From contig JANUWF010002425.1 in assembly GCA_026120185.1 (NCBI GenBank), positions 310,001 through 374,000 of the forward strand: a stretch of 64,000 bases of DNA. The letters run 5' to 3'. Both the position numbers and the translations under genes were made by a program. This document shows positions 26,788 through 39,672 of the stretch, piece after piece; the stretch's first letter is position 1, and each line of letters starts with the position of its first letter. This DNA is from Voacanga thouarsii. Its lineage: Eukaryota; Streptophyta; Magnoliopsida; Gentianales; Apocynaceae. Under the pieces are notes generated by a model. That model searched no databases. It saw only the letters and a program-made list of their open reading frames with translations, and was not told where the DNA came from.

Positions 26788-28706
26788 TGTGAGCCCCGAC
26801 CCAACCCATCGTCGTGCCTTTCTTTTTATGGATGTGATGGTGGGCTTAGCCCATGTATCTAGGGGTTAGTTTAGTAAAGGGAATAGTTTTGAGATTATTT
26901 TGCAATTAGAGTTATAAGAGGGTCATTAGTCTAATAAGAAAAATCAGTTACGTTCTGGGGTTAACATACGTTGTTTCCAGCAGACAAGAATGCTCTTGTG
27001 GAGATAGCTTTGGAGAAAGGAAAAATTAGCGAAAGAGAATAACTCGGTGAATAGATTGTGCTGGAGGTTTTGAATCTAGGTAAGTCTTTCGATATTTGTG
27101 CTTTGGATCGGGTTAATTTTCGCTTAGGGATTGATTATTGTTGAATTGGGTATAAAGGTTTGATTTGGAGATTAGTTAGAAGTTTGGCAATTGATTGTGT
27201 TTTTTTATTCTTGTTGGGAGTTAGATACACTGATTGTTGATGGTGGATTGGTTTGGTCTCTGAATTTGTTTGGTAAGGGATTTATAATTTTTCTACATTT
27301 TCTAACTTTTTGGTTTCGAATATCAAATTATAAGTCTTTTACCAATGAATGTTATTTTCGTATTACTATATCGGATTGAGCATGATGTATGTTTAATGCT
27401 TTAAGTATTGTGGTTGTGTGGATGAAATTGTGCAAAGTGAATTCTATTTTGAGTCAGTATTGTGTTATGTAAATTGATTGATATTTAAGTTGGTTTTGGG
27501 GGAATTCCTAATATATGTTATAAGGCCCTTGGTTAGGGGGATACAATACCTAATTTTCAGTTATAAGGCCTTTGTTAGGGGGATACAGTATCCAGTTTCA
27601 GCTTAAGCCCTTCGCCTAACGGGATATAATAGTTAGGAGCTGGTATCAGTAAACCGAAACCTTGCACTCAAACATATCTTAGATTCTATAATATATTATA
27701 ATTTAGTTACATTTTGGGTAGGTGAGTTCAGTAATGTTTTGTTAAAAATTGGTGGTTGGTTATGTTCTCCTTTCCTGTTCTCCGTTTGGGGCATTGTCAG
27801 CCTTGAAAAACCCAAAAATTGGCCAACTTGTACCCTATTTTGCTCTGCATTTCGTACCCGTTTCGCCCTTCTCGGGAGGAGCTAGTGCCGGCTCCAACAC
27901 TTGCACACTGGCCGTGCTCTGGAATTCGCCGGTTCACTAATCGGCTCACCCAGTGCTGGCCGTGACTCCCCCACCCGGCCGGCGCCGACCCCCCTCAGAT
28001 TTGATTTCGGCGCCGATTTTCTTCTATTGAAGCAATAGTTTTTTTCCCTCTGATATGTTTATCATTATTTTCATTGAACAAATAACACCGGTTTGATATT
28101 CAAGTGTCAGATATGCCTCATTTGATTTAGTATTGGGTAACGCTAAGAATTCGTTGTTCCTCCTTTTCTCCCTCTTGTTTCCTTGTGTGAGTTTCTGGGA
28201 ATTTCATATTGTGTGATCAGCCCACTAAGAATATATTCTAAAACGCATTAAGTTGTGTTCTACCCTACTTCTAAGCTGTTTGATTAAACGTTTTATAAAT
28301 GTATCTATATTTGTAGCATGCTCAATCTTAGAAAAGCTATATTTTTCTTACTGAGTTAGTGAGCTCACACATTTTTATTACCATCTTTGCAGGACATCAG
28401 TTAGAAGAAGAAGAGTTAGACGAGTGGTTTGAGGAGGACTTAGTGTAATAATTGTTTGAAGGTTTCTGAACCTTTCTCTTTATTTTCAGTTTTTAGACAG
28501 TTTGAATGATAGTAGATTTTGTTAGTGTTAAAGTTAGAACTTTTCATGGATTATATCGTGATTAAATTCGAGGAATTTGTACTTTGGAGTTCAATTATAA
28601 TTTGAATTGACTAAGGAATTTTGGAGTTATCTGTTATGTGCTGTTATGGGTTCAGTACTTTATTTTTAGGGTGCTCCTAGGTCATCCCCGGACTCGGGGC
28701 GTGACA
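26788..28706 (+). repeat. Tekay-like 3' LTR
   Basis: 1919 bp, TGTGAGCCCCGACCC to CTCGGGGCGTGACA, followed by GCAAG. Carries the same subrepeats (27517-27620) and GC-rich patch (27880-27995) as the 5' LTR. Confidence 0.85.
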
Positions 28707-29011
28707 GCAAGTCATTGCCATCTTTTCAAGAATAATTGTTTAATTTGTATATTTTTACATCTTTGAGTTGTATATATATTTTTTTATTTTTCTTTTTATT
28801 ATCTTATCACATTATTAGGTTGGTTAAACAACAAATGAAAGGTTACTAATGGTAGCTATTCCTTGAGGATCGATACTCATTAATTCTCTATACTATGCTT
28901 GCGATGAGTATACTTGTTCATATGTGTAATTTGGGATTAATGTTTTAATTAAAACTTTGCTAGGGATGGATTTAAAATTGAATGATTTTTTTACACCCAA
29001 ATCATACGCAT
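28707..29011 (-). repeat. old LTR-like repeat, right part
   Basis: Continuation of 12121-12962 beyond the Tekay-like insertion. Its complement reads TGATGCGTATGATTTGGGTG from about 29011 and contains AGTATCGATCCTCAAGG, a phrase seen near the ends of a common plant repeat class. Confidence 0.35.
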
Positions 29012-30258
29012 CAATGATGAAACTTATCCCAAAAAAAATTTATTTTTGAAAGTAATAAGAATATGAAAAATTAGAGACAACTCACCACATACAAATACTA
29101 ACATAAAAAATTTAAGTCACAATATACTTGATACAACATAATAAATACATAAAAAAATTCTAAAATAAGCCAACCAATAATTGATTATAAATAAAATTAC
29201 AAATGCAATAAGTACATCTCACCTAAATAACAACTTAACACAAGCTATTCTGTGTATCACATGGGCATCACACTAGTAAAATAAATAGATGATGGCTTAT
29301 TTTTATTAATTACAAAGATACTTCTTTAAAAATTCTCTTTACTTACTGTTTGAGCACAATTCCATAGAACACCTGGAAACACCACAACACAACAAGCGGC
29401 TAAAATCTCAACTTGTGGATATCTCGTTTAATTAAATATTTGGGACATGAAAAAAACAAAATAAAAAATATATATATAAAAAACCCAAGAAGGAAAACAA
29501 ATGCATAAAAACAAAAGGAAAAAGGTCCAATCAGATTAAAATCCGTTCATTCCAATCACAATATCTACTACTACTATGAACCCTATAAAATGTTAATTAC
29601 TTAAATCATTGAAAATTAGAGGTATTGTCATATTATCCAATAAATTTTTAAATTTTGATAATTACCCCGATTGATTATGGTTCTTTTAAAAAAGTTGAAT
29701 AGATTATTTGAAATGTCTATTATAAAATTAAAATTAAAAAACAAAGTAAATAAAGAAGACGACACAGAACTCGGAAGCCACAGCATTCATCCATCTTCTT
29801 CAATCTTCTTCAAATGTTATCTAAATCTTTTATACCAAATCATCTTCAAATCTTTCCTATACTAGGCTAACATGATTTTTCTTCAATTTTTCTCTAAATT
29901 GACTCTATTCAAGTAATGCCTTCCCCTCATTTGTATGAAGTTATGTGTCAGATATGAGAGCATCACTTAGTAGGGTGGAAGAAAAAGCAATGCGAGAGAA
30001 AGGAAAAGAGAAGTATAGTGGAGAATAAAGGAGGCAGTGGTCTGATGCAGATGGGGTGATGATTGGATGGAGTGACAAGGGAAAGGTGTAAGATTAGGGG
30101 GAGGGGATTGGAGATATGAGAAGGCAGTGATCTAGTGAAGCTAGGGTGGTGATTAGATGGAGATAGGGATAAGGTGACAAGGAAGGGGTGTAAGAGTGAA
30201 AATCATAAGAGGCGGCAATCTAATAAAAATAGGAAGACGAGATGGAGATAGGAATAGG
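29012..30258. other. gene-free AT-rich then GA-rich DNA
   Basis: No gene, LTR or RNA is recognised. From about 29950 to 30250 the sequence is purine-rich with loosely repeated 'GATGGAGATAGG' and 'GGTGTAAGA' words. It ends in the ATAGG target site of the next element. Confidence 0.45.
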
Positions 30259-30721
30259 TGTTAGGAAAATCTCAATTGGGATAGTTAACAAGAATAGAAA
30301 AATAAACATGAAGAATAAAACAAGGCAAAAAAATTTACGTAGTTCGAGTTATTCAATAAAGCCTACATTCACAACGAAGATCACGAAACATTTTATTAAC
30401 AGCCAATAGAAGATTTACACAAGGTATTACACAAACCCTATCTTGCACCACTCATACATTCACCCGACCTACACTCATATGCCACACAACATTGGATAAA
30501 CAAGAACAAATTAGGATACTTTAGTAAGCTTATGACTCTACTTATATATAAATACCAAATCATAATACTTCTAATTAACAAAGGATGTAGTAAGAGTAAC
30601 TTCCTAATTCTAATATACATAGGATCATACTAACTTCTTTATTCTAAATATATTAGGAATACATTTTTCAATCAAACCACTTTATCCTAGTCAAATTAGG
30701 AATGCAAGACAAAGCCTAATA
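30259..30721 (-). repeat. 3' LTR of the small copia-like element
   Basis: 463 bp, TGTTAGGAAAATCTCAATTG to AAAGCCTAATA. Matches 35671-36131 along its whole length with scattered substitutions. Confidence 0.85.
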
Positions 30722-31022
30722 ATCCCCATCTTTGCTTGTATTCCGCCTTCGCCAGCCTGCAAGATATGCAGCAATAGCAAAGTCGCAATCCTTTTGACTC
30801 CATTGACCTTCACAACCACCAAAATTTTTATTAGTGCCCAACTGCATGCCTGAATCAGCATAATCCCAGTATCCCAATTATTCCTGATTCGACTTTGTCA
30901 AGAAACATGTAGTTATTCTTGAGTCCAACACAATCCATTAACTTATGCGAGAAAGCCTTGATATTTTTTCACCTTTGCAGAATTTCTCCTTACACCATCA
31001 TCTGCCCCTTGAAAGTCATTGT

Positions 31023-34000
31023 TGTAACACCCCACTACCTAGGCTCAACAGGGCCAGGGATGTCGTCCCATCCATAGGATAAGGAGTCTTTATAACTAGG
31101 TCACATAAAATAAAATAAAATAAATACTTTAAAATTGAACTTATTACATCCCAAAATATATGAACAAATCTAAAATAAATTGTTTGCAAAAATCTTTTAA
31201 AACATCACATAAGGGAAATAATAAAGAGTCTTCAAAATCATAGGCAACAATCTAGCTAACGACCTCTACAGCAGGACCGTCTTGAAAACATGGCATAAAA
31301 GGTGGTGAGACAAAAATTTCAGTAAGCCCGTGTGTGCTTAGAGTGTTTCAGGTAAAATAGTTCATGTATGCAAGTTGTAAAAGTTTCATAAAAGAAAGTG
31401 TTGGCAAGCATTAAATAAATGTTAAAATAAAGAGTGGTGTTTTGCTTTTCAAACCATATATGTGCACAATAAATACCACCACTCGAAGAGGTAGTCATGG
31501 GTTACCACATGCTGGATCTCGTGACAATGTAATGGTCAGAATGCCACACGTTGAACATGCTGACAAAAGATAGGTGTACGGCCTACCGGGTAAGATACTC
31601 CCCAGGGTAAGATACTCCCCATCTCTACACCCAAACTTACCGATTGTCTACTCCGAAAACACACAATCTATATGACTGAAACTTGCTAGCTCGGACCAGC
31701 ATGACCTACCGGACTGGCATCCTATTCGGGAAAGACTCACCCCTCAGAGGTGGCCACCTACTGAGAGACTTATCCTAACCCTTCAAAGATTAGTCCAGTA
31801 GTCTACTCTTATTGAGTACTCAACGTTGATTGTCCCACTTGGGAGAAAATTGATTATACATTGATTTACTTGGAAATAGCAATTAAGGGTTTCTAAAATT
31901 CTTGCCGAAGTTGGGTTTTAGAAAGAGTTTAACATTTTGTGTAAAACTGCTTGTTTAATTTTTCAAATGATTTGCTTGACTAAAATAAAAAGGAAAAACA
32001 GTCCTTAATTGCCTTTACAAAATGAATGTCCATACACATCGTATTTGGCTTGCCACAGTAATTTTAGTCCTCGAATGACTCCATGCAGGAACTTACCTAA
32101 TCCTTTGCTTACCTGAATTCAAAAATCCTCCAAGGCTGATCTAACCCCACTTGGGGTAAACACAAGGCATAAGGTTATACTCGAACTATACTTGCCTTAC
32201 ATAAACAATCCTTAGTTCAACTAATTACAACCATGTCCTTAATGTCCTAAGTTTTAAGGTTAGATAATAAAGAATTTTATAAAATAAATCTAGCTTGATA
32301 AGTAAAAATAACCAGTGGTTGTAAAATAATTATTAATAAGTTATAGGTTCAAATAATAAATCTTGAGTATTATTATTAATAAATAAACTAGTGTTTGATT
32401 ATTAAATAATACTAAGTCCTAAACAATATTAATAAATGGTATTTTTAAATAGTATTATTATAAATAAATAATAAATTAATTAATATTTAATATATAATAA
32501 ATAATTAGTAATTAATAATAAATGAATCATATTAAATTTTTTATTAATAGATAACAAATAAACTTCAATATAAATAATATAAGTAAAAGTTTGAACTATG
32601 GTCTACAAGGTCATTAATATTTTATTTATTTATTATTATTTATATAAAAGCTATTATTTATTATTATTATACATATATATATATATATTATTTTTAATAA
32701 AAGATATTATTTATTTGACTAATACAATATCTAAATTTCATTTAATATTCCATTTCCAAAACTTCCTAGGAATTTCGAAGCTTTAGGAAAAATATAGTAC
32801 TAATTTTAATTAAGGTAATAAAATTTGTTACTAAAAATAACCTAGGATTAACAAGAAAATAATCATGATTTTCCTATTGCTAAACAAGATTCATGAACAC
32901 ATTCCCCAATATCAAACAATAAACTAATTCATTCATGAACATAGGCTTAAATCAATACATACTATCACATGGCCAAGTCCCTACTAGGTATAATCATCAA
33001 TCATGGCTTCAATGGAAATAAGAATATAAAAATTCTATTCACCATAGGTGTCATAACATCTAACATGATTTAAACATCCATAATTCTCCTAAGGCATGAT
33101 GAATATACATTGATTCTCAAGAAAATCCATATAGCTTAATCATGTACAACCATTCTCATGTCCTAATCCCAATCCCTTCATTCACATGCATACACTCAAT
33201 CCTCCATTCATATTATATTCTTCCTATCAACATCTAGGAGACATGAAATGCAGAATTAAAAAGGAGGATTAAGGAGAAATACTTGATTGATGATTACTTC
33301 GATGAAGACTTAAGAAGGTCCACGCGATTGAGAGTCTTGAATTGTTCAAGAGAACAAAAAAAAAAAAAAAAAAAACAGCCCTGGTTGTTGATCAACCATT
33401 TCGTCCGAGAGAGAGAGAGGGAGAGAGAGAACATTTGTATGGTGCATTGAAGGTTGAATGGAAGAAGATGAACAAAGGAGTTGTTCTTGGGACCTTCAAG
33501 AAAAAAATTGGTTTTTTATCCGAATGCAATTTCTTGTTTGCGAGATTTTGTGTTATAAATATCATAAATGAACACTAGGGAGTATGTAGGAGTAATCTGG
33601 AGTATTTGAGAGGGATTGGAGGTGATTATGGTGGGTTTTGACTGGAAGAAATACAGTGTGTGTTCTTGGTGAAAATTGAGAGAGCTTAAGAAAAAGTGTG
33701 CACGAAATCTAGGAGAGTGTTGGCCGAATGGTTTAGGGAGTTTAGGAGTTTCGGTTTTCAGCTTAAAGAGGAAGGGAATAATCTGATTTGTTTGAAATTC
33801 AAATGGAGGGAATTGAGGAGTGGTTTAAGGTATAGGATATGTTAATGGTGTTTGATTGATGGAGGTTTCTTTGTGCTTCAATGGAGTCGGCTGGATTGGT
33901 TTGTTTTGCTGAAATGGGTGAAGACTGGCTTTAAGGCTAGCTGAAATTCAGAGCTTAATGGCAAAGGAATTTCTGGTTTTGTAGCTTAATACAAGGGTGC

Positions 34001-34980
34001 TTTCATGGAGCAAAATTCTGAAAATTTTTGAAGTTCAAATGTAGTTTGAATGGAGTGATCTTAGGAGATATTTGAGGTATGGTTATGGAGTCCAAGTGTT
34101 CAAGGTAAGTGGAGAGGTTAATAGTGTTCAGTTCATGGCTGTACAAGGTTCATTTTACAGAGATTTGAAGGTGTTTTTTCGTCTAAGGCTTTAAGAAACA
34201 AAACTGGAATTTTTCTGGTTTCAAGGTGTTCTAAGGTTAGAATGGTTTGCTGAATTTTCTATGCAGTATTTCTGCAATTCATTAGCTCGGTTTGCAGAGA
34301 ACTTTGAGGGGTGTTTGAGGGTCTTTTAAGACTGGTTTCCAGCCTTCTTTCTGGAGAAAAAGCAGAGGAGTTTTGCTGGATTGAAGACAGGAAAAATAGC
34401 TCCATTTTCTGGTTGTTGTGCAACGAAATTGCCCAGAATTTTTTTCCTAGTTTTTCCTAGTTTTGTGCAGTCCGAATTTGCACTGAAATTTCAGTCTTCA
34501 AGCTATATGAATTGGTCATTTTTCTGGCAGCAAATGAGCAAAAAACTTGGCTGAGTTTTTTGGAAGCTTGACTGCTCAAAAATTTGGAAAATTTCTAGGT
34601 TTCCTTCATCAAGAACATGAACACTATAAAGATGAGTTTGAAAGTTCAACCATAGTGATTGATTTTCCTTGGGAACCCTTCCTAACTCCTCTCCTATTTT
34701 CGTAAAATTCTAACCACTTAACCACAATAACTCTTGTTTTTATTTTCTCACTCAAATATTCTTCTTATTTAATCCTCAAGGTATCTTCATATTTTGACCT
34801 CAAGCAAAATTACCATTTTACCCTTCTTACTCAATAAGCATAACTAATTAAGCCTTTTAACTTATAAATCATAATTCTAGAGCACATAAAATTATTCAAA
34901 AATATATATATTCATGCAAAATAATATGATATGCATCCCGACCCTCTTACTCTAGGGTTGGCTTTAGGTGGGGTTTCACA
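31023..34980 (-). mobile_element. ~4.0 kb solo LTR (gypsy, chromovirus-like), copy B
   Basis: Starts TGTAACACCCCACTACC, ends TAGGTGGGGTTTCACA, with the perfect 5 bp duplication ATTGT on both sides (31018-31022, 34981-34985). No coding sequence, primer site or polypurine tract is inside. The ends are inverted relatives of each other, as in the chromovirus LTRs in this window. It is the same family as 5982-10255. It inserted into the interior of the small copia-like element, so it is younger than that element. Confidence 0.75.
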
Positions 34981-35670
34981 ATTGTTCACTCCCCTTCCAA
35001 GTTATCGGGATACTTCTTTCCTTGTAGATGTAAATTGTTACACATACTTCTCTCATAACACTGGGATATTCTAGTTATGCGTGATTTTAGGATTCTACCT
35101 CAATTAAAGATCGCAACTATTGAAATCCTATTAGCTTAAGAAATTAGATTCTGCGCATCTTTAGGATATTTGTCACACCACCTAAAATGCATCTCACTCC
35201 AAGAACTTTTTAGTAACTACATCTAAAATCTAAAATCCACCCAAGAAGAAGTATCCATATGCTTGAAGATTGTAAAGATATCTTTGCATATGCTAATGTC
35301 ACCACACCGTTACCGCAAATCCTCATCTTTCATTTTTTTCAATGAATACATGGCCATTCATGATAGTTGTAACTGTTTGTTCTTTCCTCTGATTATATAA
35401 CCTAGATCTACCTGCCTCAGATCCACCATTAGATACTTTTTGGTCCAAAACTTATCCATTTTACGTAGGGTGTACAACTATATAAGTAATTTTACCAGTC
35501 TCTAATAATATCTCTTTAGACATAACCCCATCAATAAAATACATATTGACAAATATGTCCCTCAGAAGTGTGTCTCTATTTTCTACCGCCTAAACAATTC
35601 TTTTTATCGATTTTCCCCATCTCAAAATCCCAAAACCCTAGAAACTCGAAACCTAGGTTTTGATATCGCT

Positions 35671-36131
35671 TGTTGAGAAAATATCAATCGGGATAGTTAA
35701 TAAGCACAGAAAAATGAACATGGAGAATAAAACAAACAAAATCCTTACGTAATTTGACTTATCCAACCAAGCATACTTCTACGTCGAAGATCACAAAACA
35801 CTTTATTAATAGTTGTCAAGAGATTTTTACAAGGTATTACCCAAACCTTGTCTCGCACTACTTATACACTTACCTAACCTACACCCATATGTCCCATAAC
35901 ACGGGATATACCAGAATAAACAAGGATACTTTAGAAAACTTATGACTCTACATATATATAGGTATCAAATTATAAGACTCCTAATCAACATAGGACATAA
36001 TAAGAGTAGCTTTTTACTTCGAATATACATATGCCAATAGTAATTTTCTAATTCTAAATACATTAAGAATATTTTTTTCAATCAAACCATTTTAGCCTAG
36101 TTAGATTATGAATGCAAGACAAAAACTAACA
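35671..36131 (-). repeat. 5' LTR of the small copia-like element
   Basis: 461 bp, TGTTGAGAAAATATCAATCG to AAAAACTAACA, flanked outside by ATAAG. Confidence 0.85.
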
Positions 36132-36319
36132 ATAAGGTGATAGAGAGAGTTACAAGATTGAGGAGAACATGATGAGATCATATCAAAGATGGGGATGAGA
36201 TTGACAAGAAAGGATAGTAAATTGGAGGAAAGATTAGAAAGCTCTTTTTTTTTTCTCTAGCTTTGTTCGACTTTTTCTTCTTCATTTTTAATTTTTTTTT
36301 GAATCCTCTATTGACTTCT

Positions 36320-38177
36320 TGTGAACCCACGAATTCTTTAATCGTTAGGCCTTCCTATATTTGGATGTTAGTTAAGAGGAGGGCTTAAGCCTATAAGTTT
36401 TTAGGAGTTAACTATTGGCTTTAGTAAGTACCGGGGTTAATTGGAAATTCTTTGACAATTAAGGTTATTCTTCTTAATTTCATAGATGGCCAATTTTAGT
36501 TATGTGTTTTCCTCTAAGTTGCAATAATGTTATTGCAGAAACTGCTCAAGTGGAGGAGAAGAACATCGTAGGAAAGGAGTCAGACGGGAATCTGGAATCT
36601 GAAGCTCCAAACCTTGGTAAGTTCATGATTTAATCACCTTTTTGATGGTTTCCTTTGATTCTTAGGTTTCAATTTTTGTTAGGGTCAGAGGTTTGTGTAG
36701 GGTTAAATTGGGAGATTTAGGTTATGTCGGGGTTATGACTTGATTTATGGATTCTTGGATTTGTAGGTGTTTAGAGGATTTCAGAGATATTAAGAAGATT
36801 ATTTAATTTTGAGATTATCTGGTGAGGAGTGTTTGGCTTCCCTGCAATTTTAGCTTCCTATTTTTTGAGAAATTGAATACTGCTGTCTCATATTTTGGTA
36901 TAAATTGGATTGATTATAGTTATGGTTGTGTATTGATTTATTGTCAATAATTTGCAGATTCATGAAACTATAAAAGTATGAATCCTATTCAGTCTGTGGT
37001 TTTGATTCATAGAGTTGTCTGATGCTTGTAGGGGTTTTGGTGGGATTTTCCAAAGTCTATCTGAATTCTAACCTTTGACTAAGGAGATAAAATACCTGGT
37101 CATTATTCTAGCCCTTGCTGAGGGGATACAATACCTAATTTCTATTCTGACCCTTTTTCTAATAGAATATAATAGTTAAAGGACTAATATCAGTCATCTG
37201 GAGCCTTACCCCAAGCATGTTTTAGCTTTGTGAATGATTTAGATTATGAAATTTTTGTATATGTCATGTTGTGTGATAATGTATGTATTTAAAGTACTGT
37301 TTTGAGAACGTATTGGGTTGGTTTCTTATTGGACTTTTTGTAAGGATTGAACTGAGATTTTTGCAGCAAAAAATGAAGCCATTACAGAAGGTTTTTGCAA
37401 TTTTTGCAACTCCAAGTAGCGCCACTTATCTCATCTTAAACAGCATCTTAGCCTTCGTTCATCAAGAAAAGTCACTTCAAGCGGTGGTTCTCTCCTTGAT
37501 CCAAGGGCGCCGCCTACTCTCAGATGTTCGACACTGTTTTTGTATACAGTTCAAGTGGCACTGTTACTTTTGGTTCATGAGGTGTCGTCTCCATTTTGTT
37601 CTTAAATAGCGCTGCTCTTCTTAACCCAAGCACTGTTGCCTTCTTTCAAAATACTATTTGCTTGATTAGAGTAAGCATTTTTCACCTCTTATTACACTAT
37701 CCATTCTTGCTACTTGCACTTGAGGATTCTTTATTCTGGGGATGCAACAAATTCACCAATGGCAATACGTCTGCGATGTTTTTGATTTTTGAAAAGCTAA
37801 TACATATGTAATATGCTTAATCTCAAGTAAGCTATATTTTCTTTACTAAGCTGATAAGCTCACCCCTTTATATACTATTTTGTAGGCTCTCAGTTAAATG
37901 ACGAGGAATTAGATGAATGGTTTGAAGAGGACTTGAAGTGTTGTAATTTGTGTTTAGCTTATGTATTAAAGGATCTTGGAGTTATGGATTTATGTTTCAT
38001 TTTTGGACAAGCTTTCATGTTTACTAATCCTACTTTGTACTTTAGGGTTAATGTATTTTTAGTTCCTATTAATGATTGTTTTAGATGTTCTTTGTTAAAT
38101 AGAATTAGTAAATTGTTTAGGGTTTGGCATTCCATTTTGGGATGTTGCCATGTCACCCTCATATTTATGGCGTGACA
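36320..38177 (+). mobile_element. solo LTR related to the Tekay-like LTRs
   Basis: 1858 bp, TGTGAACCCACG to TTATGGCGTGACA. It shares with the 12963 and 26788 LTRs the CTTG(C/A)T-AGGGGATACAATACC subrepeats (37060-37160), the GAATGGTTTGAAGAGGACTT phrase near 37914 and the terminal GCGTGACA. No second LTR or interior is nearby. The flanks (CTTCT and CTCTT) do not make a clean target duplication, so it may have decayed or recombined. An open frame at 37283-37609 inside is not a gene. Confidence 0.65.
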
Positions 38178-39376
38178 CTCTTCCTTCTTCTTCTTTGGCT
38201 CCGTTCCACTTCTTATTTTGTATTTTTTTATTTTTTTCTACATCTTCCATTCTATTGACTTTCTCTCTTTCTTGTTCTCCAATGCTCTTTTTCTTCTTCT
38301 TCCTTCTCTTCCTCCCCCCCTTTTTTTTTTTTAATTTATTCATTCCTCATCCTTCAACTTGCTATTCTTCTCCTTCAACTGACTCTGTTCTTCTTCTTCT
38401 CCTTCTTTTTTTTTTTTCTAAATATGTTTTATAATAAAGGACATTTTTGAGACTTCACTTAATTTAGTTCACTCTATCTAAATTATTTAAATGGAATTCA
38501 AAGAGAGGGAGCCAAGTGTTAAAATTAAGAGTTCATGGGCAATGTGACAATAACCCCTTCACTTCTGTGTGGTTTAAGTAATTAACTCGGTATAAAATAC
38601 GAAAGTGGTCCAAGTACAACCACTTAATTAGATAGGCCTTGTATCTTGGAAAAGTGACTCATTCTTGTCCACAAAGCAAAACTACTACCACAATACACAT
38701 TTAAAGATTTTTTTTTTTTTTAGAGGAAGGGGTGGGTGTTGGAGTTTTTATGAATGCAGCTGTTTGTCCTCATATTCCAAAATTGAACAAAAGTCACTAT
38801 TAATAGCTAAAAAGCCCTAGATGACGTCATTGATTTTCCAATGGCACTTTGAGGAAATCATAAATTTATTTCGCCTTGTTCACTCTAAATCATCATTAAA
38901 ATTGAATGTAAAATCAACGAAATTTAGCATTAAAGTTGAAAACATAAAGAAGCTAAAGCATACCTTTGCACTTGAAGCTGGGAATTGATAACTCTTGCTT
39001 AATTAGTTAACTTATTTTTTGATTTGTCACGTATATTCAGTTATTGAATTATTTTAATATTATTGTATTCTTTTATTTAGATAAATTGAATATAATATTA
39101 CTTACAAAGAATTTTTTATAAATACACTGGAAATTGTGATGTGTTTCTCTTTCTTTTCCCATGAATTTCAAGAGTGTCCTTTTGGTTATTCCACTTTTTT
39201 TGGGGGGTCAAATGCTACATGGTTATTTCTAAATTATGGAAGTCTAGTTGTAATTAAGCTAAAACCCAAGGTCCTACTTCCAATTACTCTTTCTCTCTCG
39301 TAATACCGGCACCTTTATACGGTAAAGAATTCGTTATACATTTGGCCGCCCGCTTTGGAAAAGTTAAAAAGCCATA
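38178..39376. other. gene-free DNA upstream of the small plant gene
   Basis: Pyrimidine-rich to about 38420, then AT-rich. No coding signal is seen. A TGACGTCA palindrome, the core bound by many plant bZIPs, is at about 38822-38829 but is probably too far from the start to weigh much. Confidence 0.5.
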
Positions 39377-39384
39377 GCGGGAAA
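39377..39384 (-). promoter_or_regulatory. E2F-type site GCGGGAAA
   Basis: The complement TTTCCCGC is the consensus E2F site (TTTSSCGC). It lies about 290 bp before the TATA box of the downstream gene. An eight-base match can be chance; if real it would suggest cell-cycle control. Confidence 0.3.
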
Positions 39385-39664
39385 CACCACCTCTGGAAAG
39401 ATGCCGATGACAGCGAAATACGCGGATCTATGATTAATTTTTCCATTAAAAGAAAGCGTGCCGGTTGTGGCAGCATCCGAAAGAAAAGACAAAAAAAAAA
39501 AAAGAACAAATAAAAGGCGCTCAGCACAAGACTCTTCACACTTGTAAGCTCTCCCTCTGCTCGTCTCGTCTGGAATAAAAATCTTTTGTTATAAAAAAAA
39601 AAAATCACGGTAAATTTCTCAGAAATTGCCTGAATCACATATCAAATTGCAGCCCTGACTCAAC

Positions 39665-39672
39665 TATAAATA
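39665..39672 (+). promoter_or_regulatory. TATA box (TATAAATA)
   Basis: TATAAATA about 165 bp before the first ATG of the next gene, followed by a pyrimidine/CT-rich leader, fits a plant core promoter with the transcript starting near 39700. Confidence 0.5.

Larger units (their letters stand above)
12963..28706 (+). mobile_element. Ty3/gypsy Tekay/Del-like chromovirus, degenerate, with nested insertion
   Basis: Two LTRs (1904 and 1919 bp) start TGTGAGCCC and end GTGACA, flanked by the 5 bp duplication GCAAG (12958-12962 and 28707-28711). Order inside is gag, protease, RT, RNase H, integrase and a chromodomain-like tail, all on the plus strand and all with stops and shifts. The integrase end is split at 19599/26359 by an Athila-like element; rejoining the flanks restores a continuous KVSPTKG coding stretch, showing where the insertion fell. 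The domain order and chromodomain-like tail point to the Tekay/Del chromoviruses. It cannot move by itself now. Confidence 0.85.
30259..36131 (-). mobile_element. small non-autonomous LTR element (copia-like), split by solo LTR
   Basis: LTRs of 463 bp (30259-30721) and 461 bp (35671-36131) start TGTTxxG and end CTAAyA, bracketed by ATAGG (30254-30258) and ATAAG (36132-36136). Orientation is minus: next to the right LTR the complement reads AGCGATATCAAAACCTAGG, a tRNA-iMet-type primer site, and next to the left LTR it reads AAGCAAAGATGGGGA, a polypurine tract. The interior is only about 0.98 kb once the 31023-34980 solo LTR is removed. A few frames in it resemble decayed gag, but no enzyme domain is seen, so the element relied on others for movement. 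Confidence 0.75.

Noticed and set aside
31590..31625. Direct repeat 'GGTAAGATACTCCCC' as the start of a CRISPR-like or satellite array
   Set aside because: Only two adjacent copies inside a solo LTR; a local duplication.
37283..37609. 108-codon plus-strand frame
   Set aside because: It lies wholly inside a solo LTR and has no domain or conserved motif.
36314..38182. Clean 5 bp target duplication for the solo LTR at 36320
   Set aside because: Flanks CTTCT and CTCTT differ at two positions in CT-rich sequence, so no duplication is claimed.
38822..38829. TGACGTCA palindrome as a bZIP target controlled by the nearby bZIP
   Set aside because: A single eight-base site about 1 kb from the gene start; group I bZIPs prefer other sequences, so no link is claimed.
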